Part shown: positions 44,081-56,851 of the stretch, one piece after another
Layout of the letters: each line of letters opens with the position of its first letter
Position numbering within the stretch: the stretch's first letter is position 1
Source of the DNA: Rhodocollybia butyracea
Lineage: Eukaryota; Basidiomycota; Agaricomycetes; Agaricales; Omphalotaceae
Assembly: GCA_015501585.1 (NCBI GenBank)
Contig: JADNRY010000037.1
Span: 310,001-374,000 of the forward strand
DNA length: 64,000 nt
Direction of reading: 5' to 3'
Notes under the pieces: model-generated
Seen by the model: the letters and a program-made list of their open reading frames with translations, nothing else
Database searches by the model: none
What the model was told of the DNA's origin: nothing
Made by a program: the position numbers and the translations under genes

Positions 44081-45592
44081 ATGACTCCTTCATCAGACAA
44101 AGAAGACGTGGACCCGACATCTGAACAAGTTCTGCTTACTTTCTACAGACGATTATACCCGTTCAAACAGCTCTTTAAATGGCTTAACCGAGGGCCAGAA
44201 AGAACAGAAAAGGAATTACGCCTTTTCCCTTACCGGGAGTTTGCCTACACTCTCCGAAATCAAGCTTATCTTCGATACAACTCCTATCCAAGCGACATAG
44301 AGATGAAGAAGCATGTCTGTCTTCTTACACCATCACGTTTCGAAATTGGGCCAGTTTACTCTGCTCAGGTCCGTCGCTGATTGCTCACCTTTTCAGCGGG
44401 ATGTCTGACTCTGACTAAACTAGCCTAAAGATAAAAAGACTGTCCGCTCGACGCATTTTAAGGCAGAAAAGCGTGAAGTTGTCTTCGATATTGATATGAC
44501 CGATTACGATCCGATTCGTACATGTTGTTCTGAGGCAGACATCTGCAAACGATGCTGGGGATTCATTGCTGTCGCGGTGCAAGTCCTGGATAAAGCTATT
44601 CGTGATCAATTTGGATACAATCAATTGTTATGGGTCTACTCTGGTCGTCGTGGTATTCATTTGTGGATATCGGACAAGGAGGCGTTCGAGTTGACAGATG
44701 ACCAACGCAAGGCCATGGTGGAATACCTGACTGTAGTGAAAAATGGAAAGGAGCCTGGTAAGCAGGTTAATTCGCGGTTTGCCTCCAAGGATCTCCCACC
44801 GACATTAAAGTACATCGGCTGCTTCGCCTCATTTTCGGTACTGACGATTTTGTCCAGAGAGGCATGCCAAACGATCAATGAATCCTTTGACGAGTTGATT
44901 CTACAAGACCAGAACTGTTTTGGAAGCAAGGAAGGATACGAAACACTTCTTTCTCTCATACCAGATGCCAAGGTGGTTTCACGACTGCGCGAGAAATGGT
45001 CTGATAACCCGGGTAGTCCATCGTATATAAAGTGGGATGAGATGAAAGACGAAATCAAGACGTTGGAACAGCCCGCAAGGGTAAGTCGTTGCTCTTCTTC
45101 CTTGATTTTTGACCGACATGACACCGTTAGCGGGTGATGAGAAATGCCATGGAGGATATTCTTCTTCAATACGCCTACCCCCGACTCGATGCCGAAGTTT
45201 CCAAACATCGCAACCATTTGCTCAAAGCCCCGTTTTGCATCCATCCCAAGACTGGCCGAATATGTGTTCCTGTTGACCCTCGTCATGTGGCGGAGTTTGA
45301 TCCTGCCAAAGTACCAACAATAGGCCAACTCCTTGCAGAGTTGGATGCAGCTGGTTCAAGTAATTCTGGTAGAGAGCATCGAGATGGCACGCAACCTATG
45401 TTATCGCGCTGTCTTGCCGTTGACAAGACTTTCTCTTTAGATTGGCAGAAGACGTCGCTCAAACCTTACATAGACATGTTTGATCAATATGCAAATAGTG
45501 TGCAGGAGAAGCAAACCAAGATGGGTATGTGTTCTCTCGTGCTTCGTCCTTTGCTAGACTAAATGCTTGGATTTTAAGACTTGTCCTGGTAA
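44081..45592 (+). CDS. PRI1: DNA primase small (catalytic) subunit
   Basis: Catalytic subunit of the primase-polymerase alpha complex, which makes RNA primers for DNA replication in the nucleus. The start at ATG 44081 gives MTPSSDKEDVDPTSEQVLLT. Conserved blocks are FYRRLYPFKQLFKWLN, REFAYTLRNQAYLRYNSY, then VVFDIDMTDYDPIRTCCSEA, which carries the catalytic Asp pair of the archaeo-eukaryotic primase family, CKRCWGFIAVAVQVLD (zinc-binding Cys in the same region), and VYSGRRGIHLWISDKEAF, the nucleotide-binding SGRRG motif. GRICVPVDPRHVAEFDP also matches the family. A last intron from about 45523 joins QTKM to the terminal DLSW. All catalytic residues are present. Neighbours show no obvious functional link. 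Confidence 0.93.
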
Positions 45593-45817
45593 TGGAGTGG
45601 GCAAAGACGGTATAGGCATCATGTATTCAAACACATGTATCTTGGTATCTCGGCTAGTTACTTGAACAGATAGATACCCTTTTTTATGTACAACATTGTT
45701 CATGCAGTGCATTCAGGCTTTCCACTTTTACAATGCTCCAGGAGCAGGCTGGAACTCAAGTGAAGGCTGAAAGAAGCACAAAATGCTTCATTCATTTCAG
45801 AAATAGACACTGTTGCA

Positions 45818-46879
45818 TCAGGATGCGAGGACATCAGCTTCCTCCATGTTGCGCTTTCTTTCTGAATAATCCCATCTATCCATACCACCAAAGTTGATTT
45901 TCATGTTTTCGAAAGTCATGTTAAGCTGGAGATCAGGGATATGCGATACTTGAGCTCGCCAACTATCTCCACTAGAATGAAAGAAAACAATAAGTTAAGG
46001 AAAGTTAAAGAGGTATCTAGAAACAGCATCGACACTCACGTCGCAGTACCGTAGACATCGCCTTCTGGGCTGACTAGCCTCACCGACTGATCTGTATTCG
46101 ACAGCGCATCATATATCCAGAGCGTAACTCCAGAGTATATCTCCTGCCATCCGGCGAAATCTACTAGACGGTTGGGAGGTGAGATACGCCTTGATCCAGA
46201 CGGCACCACAGGAGCAGGTCGGATATCAACATCATTGAAAAGTCGAAGAGCTCGCAAATTCGATATGTTTTGAAAGATAGCGCGCTCCTCTGGCTGTGTA
46301 GCGTTTATGACCTTGATGAGCTTTCCTTCCACTTCCTCCTCTGAATCATCACTATTATCTCCATCTCCTATATCAATATCTGGGGGATTTGCAGATGTGT
46401 CTAGCTCAGAGGCAGTAGACTCTTGGCCACTGGCGCCAGAAATTTCGTCTTCGGCAGCTTTTAATTTGGCAGAAAACGTAGTCCAGGCTTCCTCGTTGGA
46501 AAAGTCTGTTCGTAGAACAAGCCCTCCAACAACATCGGATACAATCACATCGTATGGATCGTCGTCTTGGTCTTGGGTCAATGTGTTCTATCGGTTACAG
46601 TGGTCAGTTAATGTGAGATTATGTTGTAGGGCACAAAGACGCCATTACGGATTCCGAAGGAGTTTCAAGGGGTTCATTGTCTCCTGGTTTTTGTGGGTTA
46701 GAGGCCCAGAATTCCTGCAGGACGCAGAGCTGCCAATATCGACGTCCAGCCCCTCCTGCAGAATTTTCTGCCTTGATTGTAGCGTATCGGTTCTACTTGA
46801 TAAACTGTCGGTCTTTAAAAATACAATATTATGAAACAGTGACACTTACAGCTATACGTTGAGCAAGTACGGTTCGCAT
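45818..46879 (-). CDS. Unrecognised acidic protein
   Basis: I do not recognise this protein. The chosen start is ATG 46879 (MRTVLAQRIA), spliced (gtaagt) to DSLSSRTDTLQSRQKILQEG, a helical segment, then through further introns to QDQDDDPYDVIVSDVVGGLV and a strongly acidic stretch (DIDIGDGDNSDDSEEEVEG). Further conserved-looking parts are KVINATQPEERAIFQNISNL, RALRLFNDVDIRPAPVVPSG and LVDFAGWQEIYSGVTLWIYD. The last exon (45818 to about 45975) reads WRAQVSHIPDLQLNMTFENM and ends RNMEEADVLAS. The frame is kept across the introns, which supports a real gene. A nuclear or chromatin role would fit the acidic run, by inference only. Confidence 0.55.
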
Positions 46880-47108
46880 TCTTAATGGTGTCAGGACTCA
46901 GGCCTCAGAAAGCAAATATCGATCTCTTCGGAACTTCGGACCGATGTCACTCACAAACTACAGCTTTGACCTCAAAACAGCAAATAGGTATAATTGCACA
47001 TATGTGATAAAACAATCCGGAACAACAGGCAAAGCAATCTGACTGAAACATAAACTTGGAACTAAATAAATCCGAGGATGTGAAGTGATATTAAATGTAT
47101 GTACATAG

Positions 47109-48729
47109 TCATTCGTCGATTATTTCCATCTCTAACCAGGCCAATAGTACGCTCCGAATAGGTTCAGAAGTGCAAAGGTATTCATAAACACGCATACCAA
47201 CTAACGTACCGCATTCATCTGCACGCCCGAAACCTGTCAGGCAACTGTTTCGATAGTCCTCTTCAGAAAGCCCAAGAACGGTCTCTGAGTGAATATCCAA
47301 TCCCTGAGCTCGCAGCAATATCGGCAAAGCAATGAGGGTCGGAATTTTTTCGGTGAGCCGTTGCAGTTCAAGGGTTTTATCTTCGACAAGGGCTTTGTCT
47401 TCGACCAGCCCATCATTCGCCCTGATCAGATGAGTAACCATGTCAAACAGATCAGCCAGCGCGCGCAAGCCGTTTAATGCTTCGTCCACAGCCTCTCTGG
47501 CGAGACGCCCGCCTTCAGTATCCGCCACAGGAACAGGAAGTGTGATAAACAGGTCAACGAGTGCACGTACATCAGCAGCTGGAGAAAGCGGAAGAACCGG
47601 TGCGGCCACTGGTGGCGATGGAGGACGGGAAGAAGGAAGTTTAATGGTAAAACGAGTGGGCGGAGGTGTGAGTGGTGGGGTGGCCGACGGCGAACCTCGA
47701 CGTTTCCTCATTTGAGGTACAGGAGACGAAGGCGGAGAAGAAGTCGTAGCAGGGCGGTGGCATATTGCTACCATAGTTCGCCATACCAACGAGATGACAA
47801 ACGGAGCCAGCAAATTTTGAGCCGTTCGGGATGAAGTGTAGCGTTTCAAAGCTTGCGTGTAGACAGGAATGATTGACTGGAGGGTGACAATAGAACTATG
47901 AAGCAAGCCATGTTTACTTCCTGGTATCACTTTGGCAGGATTTGAAAGCTCAAGAGCATCTAAAACAGGAACAAGTTCGTTCCTGATCCCACCTATGAGA
48001 GGGTTGACAACCCTGTGTACCAAGGAAACGAGGCCCTCGCGGATGGCTTTTAAACCATCTCCGCGAGCGTCGTTATCGAACCCAAGGTGGAGATCGTCAA
48101 ACGCCTCCAGTAATTCGCCAGCGAGGGCGGCGATCGCAAGGGCGTGCAATTGAACAGCATTAGAATTAGGCGATTGCGTTGTGGGAGCGGAGGGAGTAAG
48201 GAATGCAGGAGAGGACAATAATGGGACCATCATGGTCGAGAGGTTACTGAAAAGTACAGACAAAGGCCTCTGCAGAGAGCGAACGATCGCTCTATGCAAA
48301 TGAGGGTTTCCATTCGCTGACTTGAGTTCACTAGAATAAACATGTAAATAATTATATGAATGACCAAATTCAAGTCACATACGATATGATAAGGGCGCCC
48401 AGGGCACTTCCGCGTCCAATAGGAATAGGCCGTTTGCCCCCTATGACATCGCTCACAGCTGGCGATCCGAAAGGCTGAGCGACGGCTTTGGAAACTGCTT
48501 CGCTTAGCTTGAGACTAAGCATTTCCAGGTAAGATCCATCTTGGATCAGGGGAGCAAGCGGTGGACTAGGTAATGGCGCTGGAGAAGCTCGTCGCAAGTT
48601 ATTCAAAGACAACTTTGTGAGAGGCTTTGAGCGTTCCATACCGATACCGGAGTCCGGGCGAGAAGGGGGCGCCGGTGACGTCGGCCTGCTTGAAGGGCGG
48701 AAAGACAATGGATTTTTGAGAGTATGCAT
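47109..48729 (-). CDS. Unrecognised Pro/Ser-rich protein
   Basis: Unrecognised. The start at ATG 48729 gives MHTLKNPLSFRPSSRPTSPA; one intron (about 48300-48370) joins the first exon to a long second exon. The first region is Pro/Ser-rich. The second exon has a largely helical core (ALAIAALAGELLEAFDDLHL, GLKAIREGLVSLVHRVVNPL, IRNELVPVLDALELSNPAKV, RTAQNLLAPFVISLVWRTMV), then a Pro-rich linker with many S-P pairs (possible phosphorylation sites) and a second helical part (EALNGLRALADLFDMVTHLI). The end is VLLAWLEMEIIDE. Repeated helices resemble an alpha-solenoid, but no family signature is seen. About 510 residues. Confidence 0.65.
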
Positions 48730-49340
48730 TGTGGGTGGAGTGCTGTTTTTTTGTTTTCCGGTTTTTGTTTTGGAGTGTTGGTTTTATATGTTAACAGATA
48801 ATGTTATGTACAAAAGTCTATGCACAATCTCTGGCGACCGACGACCAGATTTCAAGTTTTCGAAGTGCAATTATCCCATGAGATAGAAAAAGAGATGAAG
48901 GCGAGGAAAATATAGTGCTGGTCCTAAGGAGGACGGTCCGTGTCGAAGAGGAGGAAAGCAAGTGGTCCGGAGAGAATTTTAACCAGTTGTGTTGAGCTAT
49001 AAGTAACATCAATAAGTGCTGCACAAAGGTTATGCCCCATGAACAAACCAGGAATAAGGTGGACTCATAGAATCGTGTAGGTAGCTTGTGGAGGTAATAC
49101 CTCAAGAACGTTAGAGGGGGAGAGAAAGAAAAATTTCGCCCTTATATAAGACATGCCAAGCTCCCACACAGTCCATTCCGGCCCTTGTCTTGGACCGAAA
49201 TCATTAACTCTCACAAATGCTTCATGTCATTCAAAAGCTTGTCAAAAACCATGATAGTTTCACAATTATACTATCTAGATTCCACATAATCCTCGAAAAG
49301 TCAAGAAAAATAAAAAAGTCAATCGATAAAATGTTCACTC
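48730..49340. other. Intergenic region, no gene seen
   Basis: About 610 bp upstream of the minus-strand gene at 47109-48729 and downstream of the adaptin-like gene. No convincing coding frame or RNA gene. Confidence 0.4.
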
Positions 49341-52300
49341 TCAGTCCTTTAAAATATTCTTTACTGTTGCAAACAACAGTCCCCGTCCGCGCAACGTCCA
49401 CAAGCAGCTTTCGTCCTCATTTTCTTTGAGCCGCAGAGCTACACACGACGACTGTGATATATGAGGTTTAAATTTGATCATGACCTTCAACTCTCCTTGT
49501 GGAAGGGGTGCCTCGTTAATATCACAGGTCTGTTAGCAAATGCCTCACTCACCAGGAAAGGGCGGTAAAGATGACTCGATAACGCTCATATTTACGTTGG
49601 GCGGATCCATTACTTGCATGCTTCGTAACAGTTGGTCGATCGACCCTTCATACCATCCACGAGCTCGTTCTTCAAGAGCTTCCCAAGTACTCTCGAAGCT
49701 CGGCTCATATAATGAACCATCTAGCAATTGAGATTTATGTGCACCTGGGAGATCAGAGACGAATGGCAAATCAAACGCAATAAGATCGTTGCGAGTAGGC
49801 TGTTGTACTTCAATTCTGAATAAATATTCGTGAATGGTCCACGACTGGACTCACCACTTCAGGGCCTCTTGCAAGGGTGGTCTTGGCACTTATTGTTGCA
49901 GACATTTCGCTTTCAAACTCTGCAGTTGAAGCTGCTAGGGTTAATTCTCCGCCCGCAACAAGCACGGGTGAATCAATGCTATGTGGAGATCCATGGCCGG
50001 AAAGGTCTGAGCTATAATCGCTGTTGGAAGGCCTCCGTCCTTGTAGCCGTGGCGTAGGGATAGGCGCATCATATGCTGCATATCGGAGCTTATTAACGGA
50101 TAAAGAGTTTGAGTTTGATTTGGAAGATTGGTTTGGGGAACCTTGGTCAAAATCTGGATGCATGTTATCACTGAATTGATACTTTTGTAGCGCTTCTAAA
50201 AAGTCAGGAAGCTGAATTTTTGATTCATCAAGTGAATATCAAGGAAGAAATAAAGCCCTACAGTCGAGGAGCGCGCACTATGAACGACCTTGGCGAGCGC
50301 CTCCTTGTTTGAACAAAGTTGAAGAAATTGCTCACATCGCTGACGAGAGTAGCATCAATATGTGCTTGGTACGGTACGCTTGATATAGCTCACCCGTTTG
50401 ATGTGCCTCCCGGATGCTTCTTTCAATTTCGACACAGTAGCCACAGTCTCCTGTTGAACGTCTTCACAATCTGCAGCAACCCTGACCATAGCGAGTAGGC
50501 ATGCATCCTGAACGGGTGCTGAGAAGTACATAAGCGTGGCATTTAAATAGTATAAGTGAGGCACTTACATGGACAGAATGCAATCCGGGAGGATATTCCT
50601 TTCATGATGCCGCACGGAGAAGAAGAAGACGAATCTTGGCCGCTGCTCTCGCAAGCCAGAGCAGCCATTATTACCATTGTTGTGGGACCTAGCTGGCGAT
50701 TTATCTCCGATAATGACTTGAGCATATGGGCGGATGCTTCTCTCCGGAAATCTTTCGAAGCTAGATTGGATACATGAGTGACAGTGCCACGAAATAAAGT
50801 GAAGATGAATTACACTGGCGGATATGTGTCAAAACCATTTCGATCGCATGCTCAAGGACGCGACCAGATGGATTGAGGGGATCAATTTCACCCAGTAAAT
50901 TCATGACGCCCTGTGCATAGTGTTCCGGATCTGATCCTGCTTGAACTTCTAATACCTGAAGCAATCGAAGCGCAGACTCTGGCTTCAAATCAACAGGTAC
51001 ATTCGGTAAATTCTTCAATGTACCCATGTAATACGAAGAAGTGATATTTTTATCCACCATGTTCAGTATGTTCATAACCTACACACCGATAAGATCAGCT
51101 ACAGCGACAGCATAACCCAAGTATGCACACAAACCTTTTTGCGTAGACCGGAGTCCGAGGAGTCTAAATATCTCATAATATGCTCAACCTCCCATTGTTC
51201 TAGGACTGCAGGGAATTCTGCGATTGTACCCGCCCAAGTCTTGGGGTCAAGGCATTCCAAGCAGGTTAGGAATAAATAGTTCTCGTTAGGTTCCCGCGAC
51301 GTAAGCAGAGAGCGAATATGGGAGATAGGGGATCCTGTACTAGAGATGGATAGTGCTCCAGGTAAAGACAGAAAAGCGGAACGAAGAAGAACTAGAAGGA
51401 TGTTGGATCAGCCATGCAGCCAACAAGACTTGAACTAACCGTAGTCTTTGCGAAGAAATGCGTGTTGAATGATCTCATTCAAGAGAGGAAGATTGGAGTC
51501 TGTAAGCCTGTCGATAGATTTAGTTTAGATGTCAAGTAGGCCAGCTTGAACTCACCCAAGAGTCCGCAGACTGGGTAGTAACCGGATGATTATTCTTCGT
51601 TCTCTTCTATCATAATTTTTCGACCAAGTCGCGTATAACAGTTCATTCACTGCGTCTTGAATTTGAGCACGCGCTGAGTCGTTGATCTACTCGGTAGATG
51701 TCATTGAGAGGGTACAGTCATAGCTCAGTGCATACCTCACAAAGTCGATAAGCAACAATCAACGCCGCGTTACAAACATCCGGTTCAAGATCCCGAACTC
51801 TTCTTGTGACGTCTTGTTGAATTCTATTCATAAGATCAGAGTCGTGGAAAGATAGTGCTTTAGATGCCAGCAGTGCTCTCCGCCGGACTTGAGGTCTAGG
51901 ATGGAATGAGATTAGGGCCAACCAGGGAGTGGTAGCACCTACTGACGAGTTATGCGCCAGAAGATCGCGAAGACGAGACTCGATTGCGGGAATGACATCT
52001 TCGGAAGGACATTGGATTAGATGGTCCAATGCAAGGCAGATTTTTGGCAGTCGAGATGATTCCAAGTCCTATCATACCGATAGTTGGACATAGATGATAA
52101 ACGATAGTGAGATGTGCTTCGTACTTTACGCAAAGTATTTACGAGCATAAGCTGAAGCTCATGACACGCTGGCAACACCTGGGCGCAAAAAAGGTAGCCT
52201 GGAACTTAGTATTTAGACAAAAGATCAGGAGGATCGAGAGATTTGCGAGCTGTTGACCTATACGCTTCTCAGAGACGCTGTGTCCGGCTTCCGCAAGATT

Positions 52301-52600
52301 AACTGCAAGAGGCAAAACGCTGTCCAAAGTAGGTAGCGGTGCAGTTGAAGCAGTGATACAGTATAGCAGAACTATAAGATATTCCTTGCACGTCGTCTGG
52401 AACAATTGGCTTTATTCAATTTGAGAATGTCCGATACTCACTGGAGACACGTTGTCAGCCAACTTCTGTATTAAAGACTTCATTTCTGCAACAACAATAT
52501 CATCAACAACTTGAGGTGAAGGTGCCGATTCCACTTTTCGAACAAGGACATAGTGAAGCCTGCTTGAAGCACCAGAGGAAATGAAAGGAGTAAAGTTCAT
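49341..52600 (-). CDS. Large adaptin, AP-4 epsilon-like
   Basis: A large subunit of an adaptor (AP) complex, which selects cargo for vesicles at the trans-Golgi; the closest type appears to be AP-4 epsilon. The start at 52600 gives MNFTPFISSGASSRLHYVLV. The adaptin N-terminal pattern is clear: VDDIVVAEMKSLIQKLAD, TCKEYLIVLLYCITAST, VSEKRIGYLFCAQVL, LMLVNTLRKDLESSRLPKIC and LALDHLIQCPSEDVIPAIES, followed by further HEAT-type helices (FHPRPQVRRRALLASKALSF). A hinge rich in Ser and Pro (about 49,800-50,160) leads to a small ear-like C-terminus. The last intron is ambiguous. The reading I prefer ends RGRGLLFATVKNILKD at 49341; another would end near 49487. Gamma-adaptin (AP-1) is the main alternative. 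Confidence 0.6.
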
Positions 52601-52693
52601 AGCAGAGACGCGCCTGGTCCCGTGCACACAAAATAATTTACAAACATACACGACATATCATTATGGTACAAAACATACGTATAGCGCTACATT

Positions 52694-53912
52694 TTATCTC
52701 ACTAAATAGGGATGTTTGACGAGTTCGTCGTACAATTCTGGAGGAAGATCTCGGACAAGCGTAACAGCGATTCCAATGACCGGCAAGGCTTCTAGAGGAG
52801 GGAATGTCCGTAGGAGACGCATAGGGCTACGGAAGGAGTCAACCCCTGGCCCAAATCTAGAACTAGTGACTGACCTGGAAGAACTCATTACTTCATCTCG
52901 TATGAGAAGGAGTTGAGCAATAACACATAGAACATTGAGGTGTACACCAAAGGCGAGTAAAAAGTCCCATAATTGTAAGACCTGGTCAAGTGGGGGTGTA
53001 CATGCACATAAAGTCAGGATAGCTGATGAAAAGGTTAGCATCTTATACGGGGAGGGAGAAAAGTCGTACAAGGAAATGCATAGATTTCTGCGGATAGATT
53101 TTTTTGATCGTAGGTGAGCATAAAGCTCGGGGTCAACAATCTTGAGGCATTTATCCAGAAGCTTGAGAAATTAATTTAGGACAAGGAGCAAAGGGGGCAT
53201 ATGTAGACCAACTCTTAGACCGCGATGTACACCCTCCAGAGTAGGTTGAACATAAAGGGGACATGATTCTTCGATAAACTTAGAAAAACAGAAAAATGCC
53301 TCGAGTTCGGAGGGCATAGTATACAGGAAAGGAGCCGCCAAGACATTCATTCCTTGCACATAAGTGAAACCCAGTTGGTCCAAATCATGTGTATCTGCAT
53401 GCAGATGAAGACCTAGCAGGGTATGAAGGTAGAGATAGCTTACCATGATTCCGCCATACAAAGGCATCCAATAAACGAACAAGCATGTCCTCGCGCACTC
53501 GTTCTTTGAATCCTCGATCAGTTGCCAGAGTCCTTAATGGAGAATTAAGTCGTGGATCTGGCGAAAAGACTATTAGCGTACCTGAAGGTATCGTTCCGAA
53601 TTTTCTCTCGGACTTCGCAAGGCCCTCGAGAGACATATTGGAGATAGGTATTGGCAGAGACGTCGTTGACTCGAAGAAGAATTTTCCATATACGAGGCCG
53701 TAAAGTAGGATCCTAGACAAAGATGAGCAAAAAACAATAGCTGGTGGATCAATACTTGCAGCAGACGAAGGAATTCCTTCCACAAGAATCATTCGGCGCA
53801 ATTTCTTCAGATTTGAATCATCATCGACTTCAACGTTGGTGGATCTCGATTTTGACGAAAACTTGGGTTTACTGAGGACCTTGTTGAACGAATGGGCGGT
53901 TGTAGCCGACAT
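52694..53912 (-). CDS. BUB2: Bub2 (S. pombe Cdc16), TBC-domain GAP regulator of mitotic exit
   Basis: TBC-domain protein that with Byr4/Bfa1 acts as the GTPase-activating complex for the small GTPase Tem1/Spg1, delaying mitotic exit or septation. The ATG at 53912 gives MSATTAHSFNKVLSKPKFSS. The N-terminal KKLRRMILVEGIPSSAAS precedes the TBC domain. Further blocks are DRGFKERVREDMLVRLLDAF, LGFTYVQGMNVLAAPFLYTM (the Y-x-Q-G-M of the TBC dual-finger site, carrying the catalytic Gln), EAFFCFSKFIEESCPLYVQP and VLQLWDFLLAFGVHLNVLC. The end is DLPPELYDELVKHPYLV. A clear short TBC protein of the Bub2 group rather than a Rab-GAP of other type. It shares a 67-bp promoter with APC6. Confidence 0.88.
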
Positions 53913-53979
53913 GTTGATGAGAGAAGAAAAGAAAGAAATGATGTTTACTTGCGTAATTCATTGTTGACCGGATTCTTTC
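53913..53979. promoter_or_regulatory. 67-bp divergent promoter of BUB2 and APC6 with forkhead-like motif
   Basis: The two start codons are only 67 bp apart, so the promoters and most of the 5' UTRs overlap. At 53942-53948 the sequence TGTTTAC reads GTAAACA on the other strand, the core of the forkhead (RTAAAYA) site. A purine-rich stretch lies to the BUB2 side. Forkhead control of late-cell-cycle genes is established in yeasts; applying it here is inference. Confidence 0.45.
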
Positions 53980-56768
53980 ATGGAGACTCCTCCTCCGAAC
54001 GGTTTTGAGATCCCGCCAGTTCCTCATCTGCCAACGCCTTCTGGGTCTCGTCATCGAGGTTCTTTTGGTTCTTCATTCTCTTTTGGTCCACAAAACCTTG
54101 TGGATTCTTTCCTCGAAGCAAATTCCAGCACTTTTTCGAATAATCACTCGATTTCCCTGGATCCAACTCGCTCAATTCTGCATGCATCGCCTCTACGCTC
54201 CTCGCCTCGCAGACAGCGCAAGCCGAAAGAAAGCATTAACAGGCCCCATCCGCTGGCAAACGACACAACAGGCATATTTCAACATTCAGACGACGATGCA
54301 GACGATGAGGAAGAATACGAGTGGGGAATGGTAGATCGGATGCGCTTGTGGAGGCACGACGCGCTAATGCAGCATTTGTATGAAACAGCAGCCTTCTGGG
54401 CGACAAAATTGTGAGCTGGACAAGTATGTTTCATCGTGTTTTATCCAGCCATTGCCACTCTAATTCACTTTAGACAACCCAAATGACGCGTTTTGGCTCG
54501 CGCAGATTTATTTCATGCAGCATCAGTATTCGCGTGCTGAACGCCTGCTTACACGTCCTTTCTCAACAGCTCCTCCAAAACATCCGTCGACACCGCCCTT
54601 GAACCTGACCAATGGTGATTTATCGACTCTTGCATCGAAAGGGAAAGGAAAAGAACGCGATAATCTACCGCTTAATGCTCCTGTACCGCGTTTGCCTTTG
54701 GGTCCAACTGGAATTATCGAAAGTAACCAAGATGGTAACGAAAACATCTCGAGGCTCGTTGACATGAGCGTTGCGTGTCGATATCTCGCTGCCCAATGTC
54801 AGGTGCGAAGTTTTGCTAATTATACAGTTCTTACGTCCTCACTGTTCGTCAGGTCCGTCAAGGCAACTGGTCAGATGCGACCGAGATGCTAGGAGAAGCT
54901 AATCCATTTCGCGACTTGGAACAAAACAAGCCTGCAATGCCTGACATCGATGGAGGTATCAAAGTAAATCTTGTCTGCTTGTTGTACATTTTTTTGTCTA
55001 ATATCGCAACTCAGATTGAGGCTTCAATGTGCCATCTACGAGGTCTTTTGATGCTCAAATTAAACCGTGGCGATCAAGCCAAGAACTGCTTCATGGAAGC
55101 TCTTGCTCTCGATGTCAAATGTTACGATGCGTTCGAACAATTGATCAGTGGTGAGATGATGACACCAGAAGAAGGTAAGCATGTTACTCTTGTCCCTTGA
55201 ACGTTTGATGATCTTTTTCAGAATGGGAGTTTGTACAAGGTCTCGCATACGCATCACAAGCACCACAGGATGCCGCCTTCATTCAACTGATATATACGAC
55301 GCGACTGCGGAAATACAAGCACGCAGAGGAGCATGCTCTCACACGCCAGCGGCTAGTCGAAGAATACGGACTCGGGGATAATCCTGATGTCCTCTTTAGT
55401 TTTGCAGATGCTCTTTACGCAAATTTTCGATGGTCGGACTGTTTTGTTATCACCTCCCGGTAAATAAGACTTAACGCTCTTTTGCTGTTACTGAATTGTT
55501 GATAGGATCCTTGGGCTGGTGTCCATTCATAATGCAACGACACCATTACACATTGCCTGCATGTATCACTTGAAGCACCTCCATTCCAAGCTTTTCATAC
55601 TAGCTCATGAAATGGTTGACCGTGAGCCGGAGAATCCCATTAGCTGGTATGCTGTTGGTGTTTGGTATTTAAGTAACGGGAAATGGGCTCAAGCTCGTCA
55701 ATACTTCAGGTTTGCGTGTGTAACCGAGCTGTTTCGCTGGTAATCTGACCTCTTCCTTACAGCAAAACCTCTCTAATGGATCCCAGATTTTGGTCCTGCG
55801 TGGATCGCCTTTGCTCATACATTTGCAATGGAAGGCGAGCATGATCATGCCGTTACGGCGTACTCGACTTGCGCGAGGATGTTCACTGGGTAGGCTTCTT
55901 TCACGCGGTGCGAGCTTATCCAGGCTCATCGCTATAATAGTTCTCATCTCCCATTAATGTTTGTCGGCATGGAGCAGATAACTCTCTCGAACTATGAGCA
56001 AGCAGACGAAGCGCTCAACGCATCGTACTCAATGTGTGATGGGACCCATTGTTGATGAATGAACGAGGTGTTATGGCTTATAATCATGGAGAGTAGGTGC
56101 TCGTGATCTCATCTAAGGTATTAAACTTGACAACTCTCCAGCTACGAAGAAGCTGTGACGCTCTTCCAACGTGCACTTGATTTAGCCGAAGTAACACAAA
56201 GCTCGCAGCACTCATGGACGACTACTTATGTCAATTTAGGAACTTGTCATCGAAAACTGAAGTAAGATTCTATTCGTACGATTTTACGTGAATTTTTAAC
56301 TGGTTTTTTTGTTCAGGCAATACGAGCAAGCTAAAGAGGCATATCAAAAAGTATTACTTCTTGATCCTCGACATGCTCTTGCCCTAGGGTTTCTTGGCTT
56401 GGTATACCATCTCTTAGACGATCTTGACCAGGCCATTATTAAGTACCACGAAGCAAGTATCTCTTTGTCCGTGTGGTGATCATTTCTTGACCTTGCTTCT
56501 ACAGGCTCTCTCGGTTGATCCTATCAACGGATACATTCTCGAGCTGCTCAACATGGCTCTCGAGTCCGCAGCGAATTATGGGCTACGCGATCTTAATCCC
56601 AATTTTGGTCCAGATCAGTTCAAGATACAGGCGGCTCGACTGAAGGAAAAATTCATTCGTTTAAAGCCAGAATCGAAGGATCTATTTGACTTCTACATCA
56701 ATGCTGCTACTCGTGGAGTTTCTAAAGGTTCACTTAGTGCTGCACCCGAAGCAATGGCCATTGGGTAG
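53980..56768 (+). CDS. APC6: Anaphase-promoting complex subunit APC6 (Cut9/Cdc16)
   Basis: A TPR-repeat subunit of the anaphase-promoting complex, the ubiquitin ligase that degrades cyclin and securin at anaphase. The start at 53980 gives [20 protein letters not shown] and a disordered N-terminus. The helical region begins [20 protein letters not shown], then [21 protein letters not shown] run of TPR-like units follows: [100 protein letters not shown] and [20 protein letters not shown]. The end matches Cut9: [19 protein letters not shown]. The naming can confuse: S. cerevisiae CDC16 is this gene, S. pombe cdc16 is the neighbour BUB2. About 11 short introns. Confidence 0.93.
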
Positions 56769-56851
56769 GTATCGTAATTTGCAGAACGAGCAGTAGTTTG
56801 GAAATGTCATATGGCTTTGGCGTAAAAACAGAGTGATAATAATATACCAAA

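Noticed and set aside
53980..56768. Calling the APC6 gene simply CDC16
   Set aside because: The name CDC16 means APC6 in S. cerevisiae but Bub2 in S. pombe, and both genes sit side by side here, so the neutral names BUB2 and APC6 are used.
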